Assembly (NCBI GenBank): GCA_945860915.1
Contig: CAMARR010000005.1
Span: 1-64,000, forward strand
Direction: 5' to 3'
From: Candidatus Kuenenia stuttgartensis
GTDB lineage: Bacteria > Planctomycetota > GCA-002687715 > CAIWVZ01
Length of the DNA: 64,000 bases
Shown here: positions 26,750 through 36,106 of the stretch, in pieces
How the letters are laid out: each line of letters opens with the position of its first letter
Position numbering within the stretch: position 1 is the first letter of the stretch
Translations under genes and position numbers: made by a program
Notes under the pieces: model-generated
Database searches by the model: none
What the model saw: only the letters and a program-made list of their open reading frames with translations
What the model was told of the DNA's origin: nothing

Positions 26750-28642
26750 TCAGCGTGTGATCTGCCCGGACAAAACGAGCGGCACAACGGCGAGGGAACC
26801 CGTTGCGCCTGAGGAAGGTGCAGCGCCTTGCAGCACGGTGAATGGCGACGGACCGACCGTGACTCGCGGCCACGGCTCGACTGTCACGCGCACCGTCCAA
26901 GTTGAGTCGAAGGTCAAGGGCGACACCGTGGCACCCGGGACGGCCACAACAGAGTCCTGCCCTGGCGTCGGGAACCCAGCACGGGCGAGACCCCGGCCTG
27001 GCCATGACGCCGCGTCATCGTCGGAGTTGGCCGCATAGCGGAACGTGCCCGTAGGGCGACGCTCGCTTGTCACGGTGTTGACCACCCAACCGGCGTAATG
27101 CCACCCAGGCGGAAGACTCGGCAGGGTCAGACCGGGCGTCCGACGATCAGGCTTGACGAACCAAACGCCGTTGGCGTCATTTGCAGCCACACCCGGGGCG
27201 TCATCGGTCGGCGTAGCAAGAATGCAGGATCCCGACGCCGTCGCGAATGATGCGACCGCCGCGATCGAGGGGCCCCCTGCCATCGTCAATGACGCCATGC
27301 CATTCCCGATATTGCCCGAAAGCACAATGGACCCGGCACCCCCGCGCGGCGACACCAGATCTTGGGGAACGACGCTGACTGTGCAGGCCAGTGCTGCTGC
27401 GAGGTCCGGGAACGCAACGCCAAGCCCGGTAGACACCGCATTCAACGAAAACGAACCCGTTGTGCCAAGCGCGGCGCCTTGCGGGGTGAACACGTTTCCC
27501 GTCGAGTCCACGACAAAGGAGCCGCACGGGACCAAAAGCCCTGCGATCAGCACGTGAACCGAATAAGCCCCGTCTCGCAACGATCCGAGAGGCGGAACGA
27601 ACGTCGAAAGCGATGACGCTGATATGGTGATATTCGTTGGGGTAACCGACGCACTAGCGGCCCATGTGGGCGCGACGTTCGTGAGGGTGACGATCCCGGC
27701 GCTCACGCCCGAGCCGTTGACCGCCGCTCCCGGAATGTTGCCCGAAAGCACAGTTAGACCCAGTGGCAGCACACTATTGTCAGGATCGGGCTCAACCGAA
27801 ACCTCGACCTTCCAGTCACCGGAATTGAAGGACGCCGGACCGATAGTTGGCGTGGTTACCGCGCTCACGAAATCCTGTCCGGGTGCAGCGAATCCCGTCG
27901 AAAGCGACCCACGCGTGACCGACTCCATGAAATCGTCATCAGCTCTGTCCACTTGAGTGAACGTGCCGAGCGGAAGCGTCAACGCACCCTGAGTCGCCCA
28001 AAGTCCGTATCGCCAAGTCCCAGGCAGAGTCGGAAGGCTAAATCCAGGCGGGGTGCCAGAGGATCCGCTGACAGCCCACAGCCCCGATGCGTCTGCGCCG
28101 GGCCCGTCCGTCGGTGAAACAGCCGTAATAACCCCCGTGATGGTGGAGAAAGACGGAAGTCCGATGAAAGTAGGCGGGATAGATGGCGCGAGCGCGACGA
28201 CGTTGCCGAAGACTGCCGTGTCGCCGACGAAGAACGCACCCAAAACGAAGTTGCCAGTCGGTGCTGGATCGGAATCATCCGCCGGTTCAAGAGTCACGAA
28301 CCAGGCATCGGCGTCTGCAATGAAGGGGAACGTGGTTCCAAGCTGAGTGATTGCCGGGCCGAAGGTTGCTTCGTTAACAGTGCCAAGAATGGTCCCGATG
28401 GGAATCGAAACGATGTTCGCGGGAGTGACCGAATCGTCGACAATGAACTTCCCGGTGGACACGCCAAGTCCGTTGATGAGAGCGAATCCCTCATAGGTTG
28501 GGCCCGGGTTGCCGATGGCAGGCAACCCCAGCAATGAAACCTTGAAAGCGGTGCGACCGCGACCGCCGCCACCGCATGAGCCAATTGTGAGCACCGTGCC
28601 GACAAGCAGAGCCACGCCAATCATCTGTGTACGAATCTTCAT
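26750..28642 (-). CDS. Lipoprotein with duplicated RskA-like modules
   Basis: 630 residues with a lipoprotein signal (TIGSC, Cys23) and a Gly-rich linker. The rest is an internal duplication of about 290-310 residues. Each half has a segment like the extracytoplasmic anti-sigma-K (RskA) domain: ALINGLGVSTGKFIVDD (about 54-70) with WFVTLEPADDSDPAPTG (114-130); then VEVSVEPDPDNS (279-290), CTVSVVPQ (420-427) and VRVTVEPWP (584-592). A second conserved unit occurs twice, about 168-262 and 477-565: PTD...ANG(V/L)W.V, TPG..LP.LP..W.Y..W, GTF...DDD, GF..PGQD.V. No membrane helix or cytoplasmic zinc domain is present, so this is not a usual anti-sigma factor. Function unknown. Confidence 0.65.
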   Translation of the reverse strand: MKIRTQMIGVALLVGTVLTIGSCGGGGRGRTAFKVSLLGLPAIGNPGPTYEGFALINGLGVSTGKFIVDDSVTPANIVSIPIGTILGTVNEATFGPAITQLGTTFPFIADADAWFVTLEPADDSDPAPTGNFVLGAFFVGDTAVFGNVVALAPSIPPTFIGLPSFSTITGVITAVSPTDGPGADASGLWAVSGSSGTPPGFSLPTLPGTWRYGLWATQGALTLPLGTFTQVDRADDDFMESVTRGSLSTGFAAPGQDFVSAVTTPTIGPASFNSGDWKVEVSVEPDPDNSVLPLGLTVLSGNIPGAAVNGSGVSAGIVTLTNVAPTWAASASVTPTNITISASSLSTFVPPLGSLRDGAYSVHVLIAGLLVPCGSFVVDSTGNVFTPQGAALGTTGSFSLNAVSTGLGVAFPDLAAALACTVSVVPQDLVSPRGGAGSIVLSGNIGNGMASLTMAGGPSIAAVASFATASGSCILATPTDDAPGVAANDANGVWFVKPDRRTPGLTLPSLPPGWHYAGWVVNTVTSERRPTGTFRYAANSDDDAASWPGRGLARAGFPTPGQDSVVAVPGATVSPLTFDSTWTVRVTVEPWPRVTVGPSPFTVLQGAAPSSGATGSLAVVPLVLSGQITR

Positions 28643-28692
28643 CGCGTCCCATCCCGGAGGAGGTTGCCAAGCACCGATCCTCGTTCAAAAGA

Positions 28693-30066
28693 CTAGCAAG
28701 CCGAGCCGACGGGCGAGAGGCGCCCTTCGACGAGTTGCCATCCAGACCATCCTCGAGCGCTCACCAGCCCCTGATCGTGGGTGACAAGGAGGACAGAGCG
28801 CTCACCCTCGCTCGCCCAAACAACAAGGCCTTCGATGACCGCCTCCCGCAACGTCGCATCAAGACCCGTGAGCGCCTCGTCTACCAGCATGACGGATGGT
28901 TCGGCGGCATACCCGCGCGCGAGGAGAAGTCGCTGTCTTTCCCCGCCCGAAAGCGCGCCCGGGCGGCGGGCGAAAAGGTCGGTGGGAAACGACGCGCGTT
29001 CCGCAGCAGTCCGCCAACCCCCGGAACTCGCGGCTCCTGCCGCGTCCCGCAGGAGTGACTCCGCGGTCCGCCATGGGTCGAGTGCAAGCCGCGCGTCCTG
29101 ACGGGTGTAATGGACGCGACGTCGTTCAGAACCACGTGGGAACTCCCCTGGAGCAACATGGAGTCGACCGGACAACGTCACGTTTCCGGTCAATGGCGCG
29201 AGCTCGCCACACAGAATGCGACAGAGTGTCGATTTGCCCGCGCCCGATGGTCCGGTCAGTGAAGCCACCCTTCCCTCGACAAGCGTCATGCTGGACTCAG
29301 ACAGCACAGGGCGACCTCCACGCGCGAAGGAAACCGCCGACGCCACTAGCAAGGGACGTGCTGCCCCATTGTGGGTCAGAGTTCGGGGGTGTGGCGTCGC
29401 TCCACCCATTCCACCCGCATCCATAGAGACAACCCGAGCCCCAATGCGGCGAGCGAATGCAAGGTCATGAGTCGCGATCAACCACGACCCCCCTGACGCC
29501 TGGTGACGTCTAATAACCGCAGCCAGAGCCTCGATCCCGCTCTCCGAGAGTCCTGCGGTTGGCTCATCCAACAAGACACAGGGAGCGTTGGTGGCGATAA
29601 CAGCCGCGATCCCGGCGCGCCGCGCTTCGCCTCCCGACAGGTCGCGGACCGTCGCATGATCGCGATGAAAAGGAAAGTCGACTGCGCGCAGAGCTGCGCT
29701 CGCGGAAGTCTCCGTTTGCCCCGCGTCGCGCGCCGCAGACCGAACCACATCGATGACCGACCATGACGGATCAAGGGCGGCGGCCGCCTCCTGCGGCCAT
29801 CCGACCAAAACCCGCCCACGCACTTTCGCCGCCGCCGTCAACAAGTTGACTTTGATCACTCCATCTAGAACTTCACATGTTCCGGAAACGCGAAATGCTT
29901 CCGGCAAGAGTCCGAGGCACGCACGTAGGACGGACGACTTCCCGACTCCCGACGCCCCAACAAGCGCGACGACCTCACCCTGCATCATCGTGAGCGACAA
30001 CTTGGGGCAAGTCTGCCCCTCTTTAGTCGTGAGCTGCAGGTCATTCAGGATGAGTCGCGGTGTCAT
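28693..30066 (-). CDS. ABC transporter ATPase, two ATPase domains fused (peptide-importer type)
   Basis: 457 residues made of two ABC domains in one chain. Domain 1: Walker A GASGVGKSS, signature LSGGEARRAG, Walker B VLLDEPT, switch ATHD. Domain 2 (from about residue 235): Walker A GPSGAGKST, signature LSGGERQRLL, Walker B VMLVDEA, switch VTHD. It replaces the separate DppD and DppF subunits. The usual C-terminal Cys-containing oligopeptide domains are missing in both halves. It follows the permease genes with an ATGA overlap (30063-30066), so it is the last gene of a four-gene importer operon. Confidence 0.9.
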   Translation of the reverse strand: MTPRLILNDLQLTTKEGQTCPKLSLTMMQGEVVALVGASGVGKSSVLRACLGLLPEAFRVSGTCEVLDGVIKVNLLTAAAKVRGRVLVGWPQEAAAALDPSWSVIDVVRSAARDAGQTETSASAALRAVDFPFHRDHATVRDLSGGEARRAGIAAVIATNAPCVLLDEPTAGLSESGIEALAAVIRRHQASGGSWLIATHDLAFARRIGARVVSMDAGGMGGATPHPRTLTHNGAARPLLVASAVSFARGGRPVLSESSMTLVEGRVASLTGPSGAGKSTLCRILCGELAPLTGNVTLSGRLHVAPGEFPRGSERRRVHYTRQDARLALDPWRTAESLLRDAAGAASSGGWRTAAERASFPTDLFARRPGALSGGERQRLLLARGYAAEPSVMLVDEALTGLDATLREAVIEGLVVWASEGERSVLLVTHDQGLVSARGWSGWQLVEGRLSPVGSAC

Positions 30067-31106
30067 GTACCATTCCCGCTGTCAGACTGAATCACTCCGC
30101 GAAATGCATCGCTCGACGCATGCGATGCCCACGAGACGCAAAGGAGCACGATTCCAGGGACAACCATGACGAGGGGATCGATCAATGCAAGATCGCGAAC
30201 TTCTTCAAGGACGCCCCCAAGTGACGCGAAGTCCCGAGGGAGGCCGAGGCCGAGAAATCCCAGCCCGGCCTCAGCAAGAATCGCCCCCGAAATTCCGAAG
30301 CCCGCAAGGGCTATGGCGGGGCCGCTCGCGTGAGGCAAAAAAGTCGTCATCGCAATGTGAAATCGAGTGTGGCCGAGTCCTTGCGCTGCGCGGACAAACT
30401 CGGAATGAGCAAGCCCGCGGGCTGTCACCTCCGTCATTCGAGCAAGTGCAGGGATACGAAACAACACCAGAATCAGCACAAACGACTCGACCGATGGCGG
30501 CAGTACCGCGCGCGCCGCAAGCACTGCAAGTACTGAAGGGAACGCCTGCGTTGCATCCGTGAACACTCCAATGACCCGCCCGACAACTCGCGGACACGCG
30601 GCGACCAAGAGCCCAACCAAGATGCCTAAAACCGTCGCAGACACGGTCGTCACCAAGGCCACGAAGATACTCACACGAAGTCCGTGCAGGGTTCTGGAAG
30701 CAAGATCACGTCCGCTCGAATCCGTCCCCAAAGGATGACTCGTGTCCGAAAGGGACATGACTCGTGTGGCCTTGAAGTCGCGAGTTCCTGGGCCATGCGG
30801 AACCAGCGCACGGACGACGACATCTCCGCTCCCGTTGAACACACGCGGCTGATGCCAGATCATAGCGAGAACTAGGAACAATGCCGCGCCGAGGAACCAA
30901 CGCCTGTGAGCACCGGACGCACAGCATCCGACTGCGGCCATCGCGACGGCGAGCGCGCCGAGATCGACCCATTCGAGTGCCGCAAACGCAGGAAACACCC
31001 AGCCACCTTCGGGTCCCGACGCGATCAACGGAGTTCCGCTCGCGAGGAACGGAGCCAGTGCGGCAAGGACAAGAAGCGCCGCGAACGCCCAAATAGGCCG
31101 TCTCAT
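30063..31106 (-). CDS. Peptide-type ABC permease, DppC family, with extra N-terminal helices
   Basis: 347 residues. The C-terminal 220 residues are a typical DppC/OppC permease: HPLGTDSSGRDLASRTLHGLR, five membrane helices, and the EAA loop (EFVRAAQGLGHTRFHIAMTTFLPH) that docks on the ATPase. Before this, besides the usual first helix, two additional hydrophobic helices lie at about residues 50-66 and 71-87. Coupled by ATGA overlaps to the permease before and the ATPase after. Confidence 0.88.
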   Translation of the reverse strand: MRRPIWAFAALLVLAALAPFLASGTPLIASGPEGGWVFPAFAALEWVDLGALAVAMAAVGCCASGAHRRWFLGAALFLVLAMIWHQPRVFNGSGDVVVRALVPHGPGTRDFKATRVMSLSDTSHPLGTDSSGRDLASRTLHGLRVSIFVALVTTVSATVLGILVGLLVAACPRVVGRVIGVFTDATQAFPSVLAVLAARAVLPPSVESFVLILVLFRIPALARMTEVTARGLAHSEFVRAAQGLGHTRFHIAMTTFLPHASGPAIALAGFGISGAILAEAGLGFLGLGLPRDFASLGGVLEEVRDLALIDPLVMVVPGIVLLCVSWASHASSDAFRGVIQSDSGNGT

Positions 31107-32689
31107 GGAGTCGCCTCGCGAGTCGACGGCTCGACCACGCCGACCACGGCGTGTGCAAGCAACATCACCAAGGCAGAAAGGGTGATCGCCGCGAGTCCAA
31201 CAGGAAAATCGCCACGCATCGCCGCATCGGCAAGCAAGGCGCCAACTCCATCTAGACCAAAGAGCGTCTCAACAACGACCGATCCCGTGACGACCGTTGG
31301 AAGTGAAATGGCGAGCAGTGCGAGCACAACAGGACGCGTGTGAGGCCAAACATGACGCCGTGTGATGGCCGATTCTGGCGTACCTCGCGCCCTCGCGGCC
31401 TCGATCCAGGGTGCGCGGCGCGCAACACGCGCAGCGGATTCCGTTTGACGAGCAAACACCGACGAGGCCGGAATCGCCAAGGTCACGATGGCGCCGAGAA
31501 AGGTCAAGAGTCCGACGCCAGACGCTTCCGGCATCAATCGAGTCATCATGACGAGAACAAGGGTTCCAATCCACGCCTCGGGAAGACAGGCGAGCGATAT
31601 CAACCACCAAGATCCTCCGGCCTTAAACTGAGAGCGTCGCAACCCTATGAGCCCTCCGAACGCTGCGGCGATAATTAGAGCACCACCGCACGTCACCAGT
31701 GTCGTTGGGAGTCGCCGAATGACCAAGGCCATCGCGGAAGAGGAAGGGTCGACCGCAAGAGAAGGCCCAAAATCACCTCGCAGCGCGTCCGAGCACCAAT
31801 TAGCCCAACGCGTTTCAGTCACCACCGCGACAAGACGCGTCAGCGTTGTCGAGGGGACGAGAGCGAAGCTACGCCGACGCCATGTCGACTGCAGCTCACT
31901 CTCAGTCGTCGATCGAGAATTGTTGTTCGTGCTTCGGGGATCCGGCAGAGCCGTGTGGGAGACAACCCAGCCCATTGCCGAATCGAAGTGGGCGTCAGGC
32001 ACCTGGCTCAGTCCCTCGACCAGTTCTTCCAAAGCCCACGGGGCCCACGTTGCCGACTCTTCAGGAGGTTCTCGCCCTACGGAAAGTGCTGCCAAAGCCG
32101 AGCGCGCCGACGTGACGATCGAGGTCGGCTGTGGAGCAAGGCTCACAACCCTGCTCCCACGAGCAGCCCACCCGCGCGTCAATCTATCCATCACCAATCC
32201 GAGGCTAGTCGCGGCGTGCTCGATTTGTCCGTTAACTTCGAGTGCATGACGCGCGAGCGATCCGTGGCGCACCAGCAGAACATAATCTCCTCGCGCGGTC
32301 ACGAGCCTCTCGCGCGCAAGGCCTGCCGCTGAATTCGCCTCCGGAGAACTGGATGGCATCTCCGCATCTTCTCCTGCCAGCAGTGCAACCGAAGTTTCGT
32401 TGGAGACTCCGGCCAACTTCGCAACATCAAGTGACTTCTCGATATTTTCCCACGCCTCGCGACACCTTACTACTGCGTCTTTCGGACTTAAGTTGACAAA
32501 TGTAGGCAGGTCGAATGCCCACCGCGCCAGCGAGCGCTTTTCTGCCTCTCGGTCACGACCACGATTCGCGCCATCGTTGCGCACGGCCGGGCCCAAGAAT
32601 GAAAGTAGCCCGAACGCTAAGAGCAGAACGCAGAACCAGCGCACGATAAGCCGAGTTGCTTCACGCGTAGCGCGTCGAGCGAATGTCAC
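31103..32689 (-). CDS. Peptide-type ABC permease, DppB family, with large periplasmic insertion
   Basis: 528 residues from a GTG at 32689 that overlaps the binding-protein stop (GTGA). DppB proteins are normally 300-340 residues. Here helix 1 (about 15-32) is followed by about 290 residues of soluble sequence before the family resumes at WCSDALRGDFGPSLAV, followed by five helices with the EAA loop (EAARARGTPESAITRRHVWPH). The insertion must lie in the first periplasmic loop; it is Ala/Leu/Arg/Ser-rich and helical, with no recognised motif. It may help capture substrate or hold the binding protein. Confidence 0.85.
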   Translation of the reverse strand: MTFARRATREATRLIVRWFCVLLLAFGLLSFLGPAVRNDGANRGRDREAEKRSLARWAFDLPTFVNLSPKDAVVRCREAWENIEKSLDVAKLAGVSNETSVALLAGEDAEMPSSSPEANSAAGLARERLVTARGDYVLLVRHGSLARHALEVNGQIEHAATSLGLVMDRLTRGWAARGSRVVSLAPQPTSIVTSARSALAALSVGREPPEESATWAPWALEELVEGLSQVPDAHFDSAMGWVVSHTALPDPRSTNNNSRSTTESELQSTWRRRSFALVPSTTLTRLVAVVTETRWANWCSDALRGDFGPSLAVDPSSSAMALVIRRLPTTLVTCGGALIIAAAFGGLIGLRRSQFKAGGSWWLISLACLPEAWIGTLVLVMMTRLMPEASGVGLLTFLGAIVTLAIPASSVFARQTESAARVARRAPWIEAARARGTPESAITRRHVWPHTRPVVLALLAISLPTVVTGSVVVETLFGLDGVGALLADAAMRGDFPVGLAAITLSALVMLLAHAVVGVVEPSTREATP

Positions 32690-34527
32690 GGGGGGAATTT
32701 CCGCAACAACTCGCGGTCGACGAGATCCCACCACCGAAGACCCAAGTCATGAATACGTACGTTTGCGATACGTCGCGAAATTGCAAGAGCCGTCGCGGGA
32801 GACCATAGAAAGAGGCTCGGTTGCAAATCGGCAACACGTCGGTGCAAGTCGCGTCGCAGTTGTTCTCGGCGCAACGGATCGAGTTCGCGATCAATCGCGT
32901 CTAATATCCGATCGACTTCTGCGTCCGCCAATCCGCTCCAGTTGTCGCCGTCGGTTCGAGACGTCGACGAATGCCATTGCGTGCGAACATCTGGCTCAAT
33001 CGAATCCACCGTCCAGATGAGCATGGCGCCGTCGAAGCGTCCCGTTCGTCCAGCTTCGATAATCTGTCCCGCAGCGGCTGGCGTTACCGTGATTCGAACG
33101 CCGATCTTCGCCGCCTCCTCTGCGAGCACATCGCACGGAAGCGCGAACGCCGGGTTGCGCGAGATTGGGCGCAGAATAGTGAACGCGGCTTCGACATCAC
33201 CCTTTCGCCGTTTGCCGTCGGGCTGACGTCGAAACCCTGCCTCATCGAGCAGTGATGCGGCCCTAGCCGGGTCGAAGGTCGGTGGCTTCGCAGCTGGATC
33301 CGCTGCCGCTAGGACAGGAGGAAATGGCCCTGTTGATCGCGTCGCAAGGCCTGCCAAGGGTCCGGCGATCAGCGCATCGATATCGAGGAGACACGACAAC
33401 GCCTTGCGAACTCGCACGTCGCCCAATACAGGATGCGCGGCAGCCCTCCCCGAGTCATTCGGATCCTTTAGGTTCCACGCAATGAACTGATAGGCCGGCA
33501 AGGTGTAAGCCGTCCGCCATGCGACGGCGTTGAATTGGGCGTCGGACGCAGCGGCCACATAGGTGTCGGCCGACAACCCGGCGATTCCGATCTGCCCGGA
33601 TCGCATCCGAAGCGAATCGGCGGTGGCATCCCCCGGTGCCTCAAAAAGAATGCGCTCGATGTAGTGCGGCCGCAGACGAAAGGGCCGCCCACCTGCATCG
33701 TCGCGAAGCCGAAGGTCCAGCCGACCTCCGTCGTGAGCCGCCACCCTGTAGGGCCCGGATGAAAGATGGCGGCGGGTCGCATTGAGTGCGACGGGATCTG
33801 TAGAGAGCGCATGAGACGGAAGCACCGGGAAATCGAGTCCGAACGCGACAATCCCCCTGATGGAGGGCCGCTTGAGGGTCACCCGCAGCGTAGACGCGTC
33901 CGTGGCGACAACGGCGTCGATGGCCTCCATTGCATCGCGGAGCGCTGTGTCGACGAGCGGCTTGCGCATCATCTCGAACGTCCACGCGAAGTCTTGGGCT
34001 GTGACGGGCTTGCCGTCCTCCCATGTCAGATCCGTCCGAAGCGTGAAGGTGCCGACAAGACCGTCTGAGGAGGTCACGGGGAGCTGCTTTGCCGCCCACG
34101 GACGGACGACGAAGCCAGAAGGAGACGCATCTGCGTCCTCCATCAAGAGCGGTGTCCCGAGGAGCCATTTATGGAGTCGCTCGACATCCGCAGATTCCCG
34201 TCGCAGCGCATTCAGCGACTGAAACGGCCCACGTAGCTGGACGAGCTGCCCGCCGACCCATTCGGGGCGAAAGGGGCGCTCCGCGAGATCGATCCACGAT
34301 GCGCGATCGGGATTTTCCGATTCACGTGACGCAGGACCCTTGGCTGCCGACTGCGCCGCCAGGTCCCAACGCATGAGGACCAGCGTCACAAGAATGGCGA
34401 GAAAGAAAGTCGTGCGAGGCCGCAGGCCTGAGTCTCCAGTGACGGCGAAGGGACGACCCAAGTCTAGAGCCAAAAGGCAGAACGTGCAACGCTGCGCATA
34501 ACGGAAGGCCCGGTTACAACAAGGCAT
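32686..34527 (-). CDS. ABC transporter solute-binding protein, family 5 (peptide/nickel type)
   Basis: Up to 613 residues. The family-5 fold is clear: GTFTLRTDLTWEDGKPVTAQDFAWTFEMM, then TLKRPSIRGI, YRVAAHDGGRLDLRLRDD, and a C-terminal lobe with LDEAGFRRQPDGKRR. An N-terminal hydrophobic stretch (about residues 39-52) is a signal or anchor; no lipobox. The start is uncertain: the ATG at 34527 overlaps the start of the divergent importer gene, so a later start such as TTG at 34461 would leave room for promoters. First gene of a minus-strand importer operon; the ligand cannot be read from sequence. Confidence 0.83.
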   Translation of the reverse strand: MPCCNRAFRYAQRCTFCLLALDLGRPFAVTGDSGLRPRTTFFLAILVTLVLMRWDLAAQSAAKGPASRESENPDRASWIDLAERPFRPEWVGGQLVQLRGPFQSLNALRRESADVERLHKWLLGTPLLMEDADASPSGFVVRPWAAKQLPVTSSDGLVGTFTLRTDLTWEDGKPVTAQDFAWTFEMMRKPLVDTALRDAMEAIDAVVATDASTLRVTLKRPSIRGIVAFGLDFPVLPSHALSTDPVALNATRRHLSSGPYRVAAHDGGRLDLRLRDDAGGRPFRLRPHYIERILFEAPGDATADSLRMRSGQIGIAGLSADTYVAAASDAQFNAVAWRTAYTLPAYQFIAWNLKDPNDSGRAAAHPVLGDVRVRKALSCLLDIDALIAGPLAGLATRSTGPFPPVLAAADPAAKPPTFDPARAASLLDEAGFRRQPDGKRRKGDVEAAFTILRPISRNPAFALPCDVLAEEAAKIGVRITVTPAAAGQIIEAGRTGRFDGAMLIWTVDSIEPDVRTQWHSSTSRTDGDNWSGLADAEVDRILDAIDRELDPLRREQLRRDLHRRVADLQPSLFLWSPATALAISRRIANVRIHDLGLRWWDLVDRELLRKFPP

Positions 34528-36106
34528 GGCCGTGGGTGTCGTAACGCGGATCGCGGGTTGGGGAGCCCTCGCCGTCGTTATCCCCGTCTTGCTCCTCGCC
34601 TTGGCACTGCGTCATCCGCCGCGGGCTGACTTCGTCGTCGGCAACGGGAATGAGCCTAAGTCCCTTGACCCCGCCGAGGCCTCTGCCCTGCCCGAGGGCC
34701 GCGTGGTTCGATTCCTTTTCGAGCCACTCATTGTACTCGACAACTCAACCCTCGAACCGCTCCCCGGCGCGGCCGCGTCATGGGAATCGACCGCAGATGG
34801 TCTGGCATGGACTTTTCACCTTCGAAGCAACGGGTATTGGTCCGACGGCCATCCAGTCGTTGCCCGCGACTTTGTGAATGCGTTTCGTCGCCTCGTTGAC
34901 CCAGCAACCGGATCTCGCGCGGCGGCTTACTTGCTAGACGTAACAAACGCGCGTGAGATTCGCAGCGGAAAACTCTCCGCAGACAAGCTCGGCATCGCAG
35001 CGCCGAGTCCATCCGTCCTCATGATGACCTTGGAGCGACGCCCCGCCGACTGGCTCCGCACGCTCGCCTTTCCCGCACTCGTCCCCGTCAGTATTCCCGC
35101 ATCCGGGATCCCATTCGAGAATGGAAAACCGTTAATCAGCAACGGACCTTTTCGTGTGGCGTCGCGCACCCCCCGCGATCGAATTCGGCTCGAGCGCAAT
35201 TCATTCCATCGTGATGCGTCGCGGTGGCCCGCGTCGGTCGACATCTTGGCTTGCGATTCGGCATCGACTCTCCTCAACATGTTTCTCACCGGTGATGTCG
35301 ATTGGGTCACAGACATTCCTCCCGCGGTCATCGCCCCGCTTTCGCGCCGGAACGACGGCACCCTCCGCGCCGCACCTATGTCGGGAACCTATTTCATTCG
35401 AGTCAACACGCGCCGACGTGCGCTAGGCAACCGCCACATACGCGCCGCTCTGGATCTCAGCATTGATCGCCGCGCGATGGCTGCAGCCGCGCTGCCGGGT
35501 GGCGAACTTCCGGCGTCGGGACTTGTGGCGCCCCTCACCGATGGGTGGCGGTCACTCGCCCTACGAGACAACGTTGCGAGGGCGCGAGAGTTACTCAAGC
35601 AAGGCCTCAAGGAAGAAGGCCTTACCGAGCTTCCACCCCTCGAATACGCGTACAACACGCTCGATCTTCACCAGACAATCGCCGAAGTCCTCCAACGCCA
35701 GTGGCAGGAGGCCCTTGGCATCCGCGTCCGACTCTCGCGCATGGAAAATGCTTCGTTGCTCGCAGCGGTGAGATCAGGAGACTTCGACCTTGCGCGTGGT
35801 TCTTGGATCGCCGACCACCTAGACCCGACAACGTTTCTTGATGTCTTTCTTTCGGATGCTCCAAACAACCAAACCGGCTTCGCAGATCAGGACTACGACC
35901 GAGCTGTCAAAGCTGCCGCGGCGCTCCCGCCCGGCGCTCAACGGCTCGCCGCTCTCGCTTTAGCAGAGGATCGCCTCATTGCTGCATCGGCCGTGATCCC
36001 GCTTTATCACTATGCGTCCTACAACCTTGTGTCGCCTCGGGTCGATGGCTTCGGAAGCAACCCGCTCGACCTGCATTTTCCGCAGGGGATTACAAAGGGA
36101 CGCTGA
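34526..36106 (+). CDS. ABC transporter solute-binding protein, family 5 (OppA-like)
   Basis: 526 residues, membrane-anchored by an N-terminal helix (about residues 6-27). OppA-type signatures: GNGNEPKSLDPAEAS, LFEPLIVLDNSTLEPLPGAAASW, TFHLRSNGYWSDGHPVVARDFVNAF, FLTGDVDWVTDIPP, LSIDRRAM, FADQDYDRAVKAAA. The typical ligand is an oligopeptide, possibly murein tripeptide, held between two lobes. An AAGG sequence precedes the start. First gene of the second importer; its stop overlaps the next start by one base. Confidence 0.9.
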   Translation: MAVGVVTRIAGWGALAVVIPVLLLALALRHPPRADFVVGNGNEPKSLDPAEASALPEGRVVRFLFEPLIVLDNSTLEPLPGAAASWESTADGLAWTFHLRSNGYWSDGHPVVARDFVNAFRRLVDPATGSRAAAYLLDVTNAREIRSGKLSADKLGIAAPSPSVLMMTLERRPADWLRTLAFPALVPVSIPASGIPFENGKPLISNGPFRVASRTPRDRIRLERNSFHRDASRWPASVDILACDSASTLLNMFLTGDVDWVTDIPPAVIAPLSRRNDGTLRAAPMSGTYFIRVNTRRRALGNRHIRAALDLSIDRRAMAAAALPGGELPASGLVAPLTDGWRSLALRDNVARARELLKQGLKEEGLTELPPLEYAYNTLDLHQTIAEVLQRQWQEALGIRVRLSRMENASLLAAVRSGDFDLARGSWIADHLDPTTFLDVFLSDAPNNQTGFADQDYDRAVKAAAALPPGAQRLAALALAEDRLIAASAVIPLYHYASYNLVSPRVDGFGSNPLDLHFPQGITKGR

